Source: an uncultured Saprospiraceae bacterium (GTDB taxonomy: Bacteria > Bacteroidota > Bacteroidia > Chitinophagales > Saprospiraceae). From it: a stretch of DNA of 15,974 bases. The stretch spans positions 1 to 15,974 of the forward strand of contig CAKUWM010000031.1 in the NCBI GenBank assembly GCA_934699305.1. The letters are read 5' to 3'. How positions within the stretch are numbered: position 1 is the first letter of the stretch; every line of letters begins with the position of its first letter. Below are positions 7,544 through 14,008 of the stretch, one piece after another. The notes beneath the pieces were generated by a model. That model was not told the DNA's origin. It saw nothing but the letters and a program-made list of their open reading frames with translations, and did no database searches. The position numbers were made by a program, and so were the translations under genes.

Positions 7544-8518
7544 ATGATAAAAAGAGTTGGCGTATTAACATCAGGTGGGGATTCTCCGGGGATGAATGCT
7601 GCAATAAGAGCTACAGCAAGAGCTGCGATCTATTATGATTTGCATATTTACGGCTTTATGAATGGTTACGAAGGGCTGATAGATGGTAAACTCAAACGTT
7701 TAGAGAAAGGCGACGTAGGCAACATTATACAGAGAGGTGGGACTATATTAAAAACTTCACGAAGTGAGCGTTTTATGACACCTGAAGGTCGTCAAATGGC
7801 TTATGAAACATTGGTAGCAAACGACATTGATGCCCTTGTTGTCATTGGGGGCAATGGTACGCTTGCGGGAGCGGCATGCTTCATGAATGAATTTGATATT
7901 CCTGTTGTCGGTATTCCGGGTACTATAGACAATGACTTATCCGGAACGGATTATACGATTGGTTTTGATACCGCCATTAATACAGCTATTGAGGCAGTAG
8001 ATAAAATTAGGGATACCGCCGACTCTCACAATCGCCTGTTTTTTGTTGAAGTCATGGGCCGTCATTGCGGTCACATTGCTATGTACACCGGTATAGCAAG
8101 TGGAGCCGGTAATGTATTGGTTCCTGAAATAGATGCCAATTTAGATGAATTGATACATACTCTTAAGAAGGCACACAAACGAGACAAGCTCTTCTCGATA
8201 ATCATTGTCGCTGAAGGCTGTCACTTGGGTGGAGCTCAAGATGTCGCGAAGAAGGTATTGGAACATATTAAAAATGTGGATGCCAAGGTCACTGTGATCG
8301 GTCACTTGCAACGCGGAGGTGCACCTTCTTGTCAAGATCGGGTACTCAGTAGCAGACTTGGCTATGCTGCTATCTATGGTTTGATGAATGGCGAAAGAGG
8401 TGTTATGGCGGGTGTAATTAATAATAAAGTGATTTTTACGCCCATTCAGGAAGCATTAGCGCAACCTAAGATTTTTAATGATGACTTTATCAAATTAGCC
8501 AATATTTTAGCTATTTGA
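7544..8518 (+). CDS. pfkA: ATP-dependent 6-phosphofructokinase
   Basis: Phosphofructokinase of 324 residues, phosphorylating fructose 6-phosphate to fructose 1,6-bisphosphate. Motifs are GGDSPGMN (11-18), the catalytic PGTIDND (125-131, Asp129), MGRHCG (171-176) and GHLQRGG (253-259). Glycine 105 after the nucleotide loop and the glycine in PGTIDND are the residues typical of ATP-using rather than pyrophosphate-using enzymes. The loop reads GGNG (102-105) where most family members have GGDG, so the Mg-coordinating aspartate (Asp103 in E. coli numbering) is asparagine here. I start at ATG 7544 rather than the in-frame TTG 7541, because the protein then begins MIKRVGVLTSGGD as in relatives. It is the second gene after the sugar kinase. 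Confidence 0.95.
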   Translation: MIKRVGVLTSGGDSPGMNAAIRATARAAIYYDLHIYGFMNGYEGLIDGKLKRLEKGDVGNIIQRGGTILKTSRSERFMTPEGRQMAYETLVANDIDALVVIGGNGTLAGAACFMNEFDIPVVGIPGTIDNDLSGTDYTIGFDTAINTAIEAVDKIRDTADSHNRLFFVEVMGRHCGHIAMYTGIASGAGNVLVPEIDANLDELIHTLKKAHKRDKLFSIIIVAEGCHLGGAQDVAKKVLEHIKNVDAKVTVIGHLQRGGAPSCQDRVLSSRLGYAAIYGLMNGERGVMAGVINNKVIFTPIQEALAQPKIFNDDFIKLANILAI

Positions 8519-8535
8519 TAAGGATATTGGCTTTT
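8497..8535 (+). terminator. Intrinsic terminator overlapping the end of pfkA
   Basis: AGCCAATAT (8497-8505) pairs perfectly with ATATTGGCT (8524-8532) and is followed by a short T-run (8532-8535). The 18-base loop contains the pfkA stop codon (8516-8518), so the left arm lies inside the coding sequence. Confidence 0.55.
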
Positions 8536-8548
8536 CATTTACTCAATA

Positions 8549-8604
8549 CCGATGTGATAAATGTAATAGACTAAGTGTTTTAGTCTAAATATCAATAACA
8601 TCGG
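8549..8604 (+). repeat. Nested inverted repeats (two-tier stem)
   Basis: Outer stem CCGATGT (8549-8555) with ACATCGG (8598-8604), enclosing an 8-bp hairpin TAGACTAA (8567-8574) / TTAGTCTA (8580-8587) with a 5-base loop. All pairs are perfect. No T-run follows, so a terminator is unlikely; a structured RNA or protein-binding site is possible. Confidence 0.5.
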
Positions 8605-8851
8605 GATTATATGAAGTAATGATTTCATTAGACCATAAATTACACGTATTTGATCTATTCCGCATTTGTCTAATGGGTGATTCGTTGTTGAACTATTTAC
8701 TTTAAAAAGTATTTAAATCAGGGAATGAAGCAATAAAAGCTTTAAGTCAAATGACTTTATATACGATGAATGTCTTCGTGATTGAATCGGTGTCTGAGTG
8801 ACCGGAATATTAATAGATTAATAGTGAAATATTAAATATATAACCAAAATC

Positions 8852-8912
8852 CCATAAACGCAAATTCCTCTTAAAAGCATCACTTTGCTTTAAGAGGAAT
8901 TTGGGTTTATGG
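8852..8912 (+). repeat. Long hairpin just upstream of the flavin oxidoreductase gene
   Basis: Left arm 8852-8879 and right arm 8886-8912 are complementary over 27 base pairs, with one mismatch, one bulged A and a 6-base loop (TCACTT). The core reads AAATTCCTCTTAAA on the left arm. The structure ends 15 bases before the ATG at 8928, directly next to the purine-rich AAAAAAGGA. No T-run follows on the plus strand. It could act as an mRNA leader structure, a transcript stabiliser or a remnant of a small palindromic element. Confidence 0.8.
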
Positions 8913-8927
8913 CAAAAAAGGAATAAC

Positions 8928-9965
8928 ATGGAATTAGGGATCGGAATGTTTGGCGATTTGAACTTCAACACACAAACCATGCGTTATCAGAGCTCATCCG
9001 AACGATTAAAGGAGATCGTAGAAGAGGTTCAACTTGCTGATGAATTGGGAATTGACTCCTTTGCCATAGGAGAACACCATCGGGAGGATTATGCTGTATC
9101 CTCACCTGAAATTATGCTTGCTGCACTTGCTACAGTCACAAAGAATATCCGCTTGACGAGTGGTGTCAACGTGATTAGTTCGGCCGATCCGGTTAAACTT
9201 TTTCAGGATTATGTCATGTTGGACTTGCTATCCGGACATCGTGTTGAGCTTATGGCCGGGAGAGGCAGTTTTATTGAATCTTTTCCATTATTTGGATATA
9301 ATTTACAAGATTACAACGAACTTTTTGAAGAAAAGCTTAAACTATTGATGGCCTTAAGAGAACAGGAAGTAGTTAACTGGAAAGGCCGATTTCGCCCTGA
9401 GATAATAAATCAAACTATTTATCCGCGTCCGGAAAGAGCACTTCCTATATCCATTGCTGTGGGTGGGACACCGTCGTCTGTATTGAGGGCTGCTAATATG
9501 GGATTGCCCATTGTATTTGCTATTATTGGAGGAAATCCTGCCCAATTTAAACCACTTATAGATGGCTACAAGGAGGTATATGAAAAGGCCGGTCACAATC
9601 CGGGAGAAATGAAGATTGGTGTTCATTCGCATACTTTTATCGCTGATTCTGCATCATCTGTTTTGGACACATATTACCCGCTTTATGCTCGTGCCATGAA
9701 TAAGTTGGGTCAGGAAAGAGGTTGGGGCAGCAACTATTCACCGGCTTCATTTCAAGCAGGTATGGGGGTCAATGGAGCACTGTATATGGGCGATCCTGAG
9801 TATGTTGCTGAGAAAATCATCCGGATTTTTGAGTTGTTTGATATTAGACAGTATATTGCCCATCTGGATGTGGGTGGACCTACACATAACCAACTGATGA
9901 AAACAATTGAAATGTATGGAACCAAAGTGATTCCTATTGTAAAGAAGCATTTTGAAGGAAAGTAG
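8928..9965 (+). CDS. LLM class flavin-dependent oxidoreductase (luciferase-like)
   Basis: Bacterial-luciferase-like FMN-dependent monooxygenase/oxidoreductase, 345 residues, forming a TIM barrel. The segment GEHHREDYAVSSPE (48-61) is characteristic of the LLM subgroup represented by Agrobacterium structure 2I7G; LMAGRGSF and VGGTPSSVLRAA further on also fit. The substrate is unknown, as for most of the subgroup. An in-frame TTG at 8901 would extend the protein by nine residues. That codon lies inside the right arm of the hairpin at 8852-8912, whereas ATG 8928 has AAGGA six bases upstream and yields the family-like start MELGIGMFGD. It appears to be a single gene; the kinase operon begins 87 bases after it. 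Confidence 0.9.
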   Translation: MELGIGMFGDLNFNTQTMRYQSSSERLKEIVEEVQLADELGIDSFAIGEHHREDYAVSSPEIMLAALATVTKNIRLTSGVNVISSADPVKLFQDYVMLDLLSGHRVELMAGRGSFIESFPLFGYNLQDYNELFEEKLKLLMALREQEVVNWKGRFRPEIINQTIYPRPERALPISIAVGGTPSSVLRAANMGLPIVFAIIGGNPAQFKPLIDGYKEVYEKAGHNPGEMKIGVHSHTFIADSASSVLDTYYPLYARAMNKLGQERGWGSNYSPASFQAGMGVNGALYMGDPEYVAEKIIRIFELFDIRQYIAHLDVGGPTHNQLMKTIEMYGTKVIPIVKKHFEGK

Positions 9966-10052
9966 ATTGAGTTAGTTGATCGGAGTCTCTCCAATTTGTT
10001 GGGCGGAAAGGAAGCCATATAAAATTGTAAAAAATTTTAGTTAAATTGGCGC

Positions 10053-11141
10053 ATGAAAAAGGATCAAGCACACACCAATTTTATACTGAAATTGATGTTA
10101 AACCTGATTGCAATTGGGTTATACTGTGGGTTGGTTATTGTAGCCATCTATGCTCCGGTATCTAATTGGTCGGAGTTTTTCTTATTTTTTTTGGGAATTT
10201 TTATATGCTCTCTCCCTGCTTACTTTATAACAGAAAATTTCCTTGTTCCTCACTTACTGTATGAAAGAAAATTCTTCTTACTTATACTTGGTGTTCTATT
10301 TAATATAGCATTAGGCGCATTGTTGTGCGCTTTTGTTTGCATTTATATTATTGAGATGCTATACCCAACTGCATTTGGCGAAAATCAATCAGTGTGGGAA
10401 GCCATAATCAACGAATCTACTGACTTTTTGTTTTACGCATACATTTTTGCATGGAATTTTATTTTAATCATATTTACAAGTGGTGCAATCCGAATATTTT
10501 ACAGTAAAAAGAAGCTCGAAGTTCAAACCATCAATGTGGAGGATGAAAAGATGTTTGCGGAAATGTCGTACTTGCGGGACAAGCTCAATCCTGACTTTCT
10601 TTTATCCATGATGGATGAAATAAAAAGTAGCATTGAGCACGAAGATAAAAGTGTTAAAAAAGCAGTGGATACTTTTTCCAATCTTTTATACTACCAGTTA
10701 TACGAGTGCGCTCAGGATAAAATTGAGATAGAAAAAGAAATTCGATATGTAGAAAGTTATGTCAATATACAGTCTAATCGGTTGGAAGAAGGATTTGACG
10801 TAAGGCTTGTTCTTGGATACGGATTGCAAGGCTTCTATATCCCTCCCCTGATGATTTTGCCATTGATTGAGAATGCCTTCAAACACAAATCCCACCTACA
10901 GAATCCACAGGATAATAAGATTCACATCAATATTTACAAATCAAATAATACTACTCTAAACATCATTATTAAAAATACCTATGAAGAATTGTACGAAAAT
11001 AAAACACTAAATAAGAACCATGGTGGCGTCGGACTTTCTAATCTAAAACGTCGGTTGGAGCTTTGGAGTGATAATCGTTATTCCTTTGAGACATATATTG
11101 AGGATGGTATCTATAATACAAAATTAATCCTAAGTGTATGA
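10053..11141 (+). CDS. LytS-type membrane histidine kinase lacking the phospho-acceptor His
   Basis: Sensor kinase-like protein of 362 residues (His_kinase/PF06580 plus HATPase_c). About four membrane segments (roughly 14-33, 42-60, 72-101, 124-147) precede the cytoplasmic part. The histidine box, canonically LkxQinPHFLFNxLN, reads LRDKLNPDFLLSMMD. The acceptor is Asp181 (codon GAC, 10593-10595), and the neighbouring F, N and LN have also changed, so this is true divergence and not one miscalled base. The ATP-binding part is intact: N box LPLIENAFKHK (269-279) and G box HGGVGLSNLKRRL (323-335). It should bind ATP but cannot be phosphorylated in the usual way. Its stop overlaps the start of the second kinase by four bases (ATGA), suggesting coupled translation and matched amounts. 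A pseudo-kinase or phosphatase role is possible; I favour partnership with the next gene. Confidence 0.85.
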   Translation: MKKDQAHTNFILKLMLNLIAIGLYCGLVIVAIYAPVSNWSEFFLFFLGIFICSLPAYFITENFLVPHLLYERKFFLLILGVLFNIALGALLCAFVCIYIIEMLYPTAFGENQSVWEAIINESTDFLFYAYIFAWNFILIIFTSGAIRIFYSKKKLEVQTINVEDEKMFAEMSYLRDKLNPDFLLSMMDEIKSSIEHEDKSVKKAVDTFSNLLYYQLYECAQDKIEIEKEIRYVESYVNIQSNRLEEGFDVRLVLGYGLQGFYIPPLMILPLIENAFKHKSHLQNPQDNKIHINIYKSNNTTLNIIIKNTYEELYENKTLNKNHGGVGLSNLKRRLELWSDNRYSFETYIEDGIYNTKLILSV

Positions 11142-12211
11142 TTATAAAAGGAATATACCAAAATGTATTTGAGTTTGTAAAAAAATACAAGGTTCTACAC
11201 CTATTTTTATGGCTTTGCATATTAGGCATAAATTTCTTTGAATATCGTGAAGAATTGACATCCACCGATGTGGTAATATTAGACAATAGTTTTTTGGTGC
11301 TGAATGGAATTGTGCCATTTTACATGATAGCTCACTTAATATTGCCAACTTATCTGTATAAGAATAAATTCGTCACTTACTTTCTAATAGTCTTTGTTTT
11401 AGCTTTTCAGATGTCTTTGTTTTATAGCTGCTTTAGTATATTTATATACTTTGACTTTACGCGTTCTTTGGAGCAGAATTTTGCTAATATAAATATGGCA
11501 TATCAACTGCAAGAATTTTTGAGTAGCTTTTGGACGTATCTAATTCCACTTTTTTGTGGGAGTGCGATTAAAGTTATGTTAGATCGCTTTCGTGCTGAAA
11601 ATGTTTTGCGTAAAGCACAAGAAGCACATCTGTCCACGGAACTTAATGCCTTAAAAAGTCAAGTTCACCCACATTTTTTATTTAATGTGATGAACAATAT
11701 TTACTTTCAGATTTCTAAAAATAATACAAAAGCTCGACGTCTCGTCGAATTAACCAGTGAAATGTTACGTTACCGATTGTATGAATGTAATACAAAATAT
11801 GTTCCTTTGAAACAAGAAATAGCGTATTTCAACAATTATTTAGAAGTGGCACAACTTAAAGGTATTCAATCAGAAAGGATTGATTTTAATGTAGGGCATG
11901 GTGTTGAAAGTGAAGAGATTGCCCCACTTGTCATGAGTTCGGTGCTGGAAAGTGCTCTTGAGTACTTGAAAGGAGGTGACAAGTCAATGCATATAAGCCT
12001 GATAAAAAATGATGACAAACTCATATATGAATTGAAAACGGCGGATGAATTGATTCCAAATGATGCTTCAAGCTATACTGACACGGATGAACGAATAGTC
12101 AACCTATACAAAAGACTTGACTTGCTTTATCCGGGGAAATATTATTTTGAATACTTCAATGATAAGTACCAATTTTATTCTAAGCTAACACTTTTGTATG
12201 GACCTAATTAA
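11138..12211 (+). CDS. LytS-type membrane histidine kinase with degenerate ATP-binding domain
   Basis: Sensor kinase-like protein of 357 residues with about four membrane segments (roughly 19-36, 48-71, 79-105, 127-146). The histidine box LKSQVHPHFLFNVMNNIY (172-189) is canonical, with acceptor His179. The catalytic half is decayed. The N-box asparagine is Ser272 (VLESALEYLKGG instead of LIENAxKHG). The G box reads TDERIVNLYKRL (316-327), with all three glycines of its partner replaced by T, D and R. It should accept phosphate but not bind ATP productively. This is the mirror image of the preceding gene. It overlaps the preceding gene by 4 bases and the response regulator by 14. The most natural reading is a phospho-acceptor subunit of a two-protein kinase; a dead paralogue is the alternative. 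Confidence 0.85.
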   Translation: MIIKGIYQNVFEFVKKYKVLHLFLWLCILGINFFEYREELTSTDVVILDNSFLVLNGIVPFYMIAHLILPTYLYKNKFVTYFLIVFVLAFQMSLFYSCFSIFIYFDFTRSLEQNFANINMAYQLQEFLSSFWTYLIPLFCGSAIKVMLDRFRAENVLRKAQEAHLSTELNALKSQVHPHFLFNVMNNIYFQISKNNTKARRLVELTSEMLRYRLYECNTKYVPLKQEIAYFNNYLEVAQLKGIQSERIDFNVGHGVESEEIAPLVMSSVLESALEYLKGGDKSMHISLIKNDDKLIYELKTADELIPNDASSYTDTDERIVNLYKRLDLLYPGKYYFEYFNDKYQFYSKLTLLYGPN

Positions 12212-12908
12212 ATGCCTAATTGTGGATGACGAGCCCTATGCACGAAAGGGATTGGAAGAGCATCTTGAACACATTGACTTTCTGAAACACGTAGGATCGT
12301 GCAATAGCGCCATTCAGGCCACCACCTATTTGCAGGATATGGATATTGATTTACTTTTTCTTGATATCCAAATGCCTAAGGTCACAGGGATTGACTTTAT
12401 TAAAAACCTCAGCAATCCGCCTCTTGTTATTATTACGACAGCCTATCCCGAATATGCCATCGAAAGTTATGAACTTGATATTGTTGACTACCTACTCAAA
12501 CCAATATCATTTTCACGATTTTTTAAAGCAACAATTAAAGCTAAAGGCATTTTTCAACAGCAACTTCAATCTAATTCTCGGAATCAGAGTTTTTTCTTTG
12601 TGAAATGTAGTCAAAAAATTGAAAAAATAATTATCAAAGAAATTGTCTATGTCGAAAGTATGGTAAATTATGTGATTATCCACACCCTTAATCACAAATA
12701 CATCACGTATCTGACCTTTAAAAGTGTCATTGATCAATTACCTCGTGGGCAGTTCATTCGTATTCACAGAAGCTTTATTGTTGCCTTAAAGTCCATTCAA
12801 ACCATTGATGGGAATGAAGTCGTGGTCGAAAAATCCAAACTTCCGATCAGTAAAAATTACAAAGATGAAGTCATGGAAATGGTTGAAAAATATATGTTCA
12901 AAAGATGA
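12198..12908 (+). CDS. LytTR family response regulator
   Basis: Two-component response regulator of 236 residues, the usual length for LytR/AlgR types. The receiver domain (about 1-120) has the acidic pair Asp10-Asp11, phospho-acceptor Asp56 in FLDIQMP, Thr80/81 and Lys101 in LLKPI; all are intact. The LytTR DNA-binding domain (about 132-230) contains the usual VYVESMVNYVIIHT and FIRIHRSFIV segments. It starts inside the end of the second kinase gene (14-base overlap), so it is very likely translated in step with both kinases and receives phosphate from them. Targets are unknown. The operon faces the minus-strand gene that ends at 12938, with only 29 bases between. Confidence 0.93.
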   Translation: MDLIKCLIVDDEPYARKGLEEHLEHIDFLKHVGSCNSAIQATTYLQDMDIDLLFLDIQMPKVTGIDFIKNLSNPPLVIITTAYPEYAIESYELDIVDYLLKPISFSRFFKATIKAKGIFQQQLQSNSRNQSFFFVKCSQKIEKIIIKEIVYVESMVNYVIIHTLNHKYITYLTFKSVIDQLPRGQFIRIHRSFIVALKSIQTIDGNEVVVEKSKLPISKNYKDEVMEMVEKYMFKR

Positions 12909-12937
12909 TGAATCATGTAGAATAAAACTGTCAAATA

Positions 12938-13426
12938 TCATACGTTTTGATCCTGAACTGTATTTTTTTCTAGGACGTCTATGATGGTTTTGAGGATAAT
13001 AAACAATGGTTCGCGACCTTCTTTGGTCACAATTGGCAGGTCATCCGGCTCTAAAGCATCCTCTACAAAGGCCAGTAAGTCTTCTTGAGGATAATCTGTA
13101 TAAAACGCATCGATTCTGTTTCTAAATTTATTGCTCGTTGCACTATTCAGTATCTCCCAATTAGCTTCCTCTGTTGACTCGATATCACGAACCGGAACTT
13201 CCTTAATGGCGACTCTTCTTTCACGAAAACTTTTGAAAATTATCACGGTGAGAAAAACCAAAAAATCAAACTCCTCTTCCGTCAGCAATTCGAAATCTTC
13301 CTGATTGATATAATGGAATATGGCAGGCTGTTCCCGGGAAAGGTCGAGAAGTGATTCAGTAGAATCATTGTCGGATTCTACTTCAAGTTCAAAAATTTTA
13401 TTGATAATTTCTTCGGATATAAACAT
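12938..13426 (-). CDS. Hypothetical acidic protein
   Basis: Unrecognised protein of 162 residues. It is strongly acidic and probably mostly helical, with a hydrophobic stretch FDFLVFLTVIIFKSF in the first half flanked by acidic runs (LTEEEFDF). No signal peptide, catalytic motif or known domain is seen. The frame is open to an ATG at 13459, 11 codons further upstream. I prefer ATG 13426 (MFISEEIINKIFE) because an exact -7 element TATGTTTG covers 13453-13460, so the 13459 codon would not be in the mRNA. It is convergent with the response regulator gene; no functional link to it is implied. Confidence 0.7.
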   Translation of the reverse strand: MFISEEIINKIFELEVESDNDSTESLLDLSREQPAIFHYINQEDFELLTEEEFDFLVFLTVIIFKSFRERRVAIKEVPVRDIESTEEANWEILNSATSNKFRNRIDAFYTDYPQEDLLAFVEDALEPDDLPIVTKEGREPLFIILKTIIDVLEKNTVQDQNV

Positions 13427-13452
13427 AGTATGGCTTGTCGATTTTGAAAGTG

Positions 13453-13460
13453 CAAACATA
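13453..13460 (-). promoter_or_regulatory. Candidate -7 element of the acidic hypothetical gene
   Basis: TATGTTTG on the minus strand fits TAnnTTTG exactly. Only an AT-rich TTTT is seen near the expected -33 position. It overlaps the upstream in-frame ATG (13457-13459) and so decides the start codon in favour of 13426, with a leader of about 20 bases. Confidence 0.5.
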
Positions 13461-13547
13461 ACAAATGGATTCCCGATTGGATTAAAAATATTGGATATTT
13501 GTTAAATCAAATGTTAAATGAATATGTCTGTGTTATGTAATACCAAA

Positions 13548-13653
13548 TTGATTTACAAATCAGTCCAACATTTTTTGGTATTATACTCCCGCTAGCTATC
13601 GGGAAGATAGTCGGTTAGGATAATGTAATTGGACTATTACGAACATTCAATCG
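13548..13653 (-). repeat. Dispersed intergenic repeat, copy 2 (inverted)
   Basis: Diverged copy of 113-217 on the opposite strand. It has the same order of blocks: TTCGTAATAGTCC (complement of 13631-13643), a near-palindrome TCCCGCTAGCTATCGGGA (13587-13604, plus strand) and GTTGGACTGAT...TAAATCAA (complement of 13548-13569). It is wrapped by a further inverted repeat: TAATACCAAA (13538-13547) with TTTGGTATTA (13574-13583), enclosing TGATTT/AAATCA (13549-13554 / 13557-13562). Confidence 0.75.
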
Positions 13654-13730
13654 ATATGAGACTATGCTGATAAGAATTGTAAATGAGCTATATGGATCGG
13701 ATTGACAATGATTTTGAACAAAACCAACAT

Positions 13731-13769
13731 AAAAAAAGGGAATTCAATACTTTTACTGAATTCCCTTTT
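13731..13769 (-). terminator. Strong intrinsic terminator downstream of carbonic anhydrase
   Basis: AAAAGGGAATTCA (13734-13746) and TGAATTCCCTTTT (13757-13769) form a perfect 13-bp stem with a 10-base loop. Read on the minus strand the stem is followed by a continuous run of seven Ts (complement of 13731-13737), the classical arrangement for ending the carbonic anhydrase transcript about 240 bases after its stop. On the plus strand only four Ts follow before As. Confidence 0.8.
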
Positions 13770-14008
13770 AAAAATTTATTAAGCATCACCCTTTCCAAAA
13801 TAGTGCCCCAAAGTGAGGAGGTGTACATGTTGCTTTTAATTTAACCAATGAAATTATGCAACATGAACAATTAATGGAATAATCAAAATTTGATTATAAT
13901 CATTATCAGAAAACTTTTGTTCTGATTGATGATGTAAAGATGATATATAATAAATATCTATCCTTCACCCTTTTCAGGTAAAAATATTTTTAGTGGTTTT
14001 TCTGTATA

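Larger units (their letters stand above)
8519..8927. other. Intergenic region rich in short inverted repeats
   Basis: No gene is visible. Besides the pfkA terminator arm, it contains a nested stem (8549-8604), TAATGATTTCATTA (8617-8630), TACTTTAAAAAGTA (8698-8711), AAGTCAAATGACTT (8744-8757), two tandem ATTAATAG units (8809-8824) and a long hairpin (8852-8912). No TAnnTTTG promoter is found for the downstream gene. Confidence 0.6.
13461..14008. other. Intergenic region with repeat, terminator and structured segment
   Basis: No gene is supported in these ~550 bases. From left to right it holds the second copy of the dispersed repeat (13548-13653), the carbonic anhydrase terminator (13731-13769) and a stretch up to 14008 that would be the 3' untranslated part of the carbonic anhydrase mRNA. 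That stretch contains two perfect stems, CATGTTGC/GCAACATG (13826-13833 / 13858-13865) and ATCAGAA/TTCTGAT (13905-13911 / 13920-13926). Confidence 0.6.

Noticed and set aside
8901..8927. TTG start giving the flavin oxidoreductase nine more residues
   Set aside because: The codon lies in the right arm of the 27-bp hairpin; ATG 8928 has AAGGA upstream and the family-like beginning.
10593..10595. Sequencing error (CAC read as GAC) as the cause of the missing kinase histidine
   Set aside because: Several other conserved H-box positions differ too, and the partner kinase shows the complementary loss, so a single-base error does not explain the pattern.
13811..13844. Plus-strand GAGGAGG followed by ATG and a five-codon frame
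   Set aside because: The ribosome-binding-like sequence is striking, but the frame ends after MLLLI and no plus-strand gene follows that a leader peptide could control.
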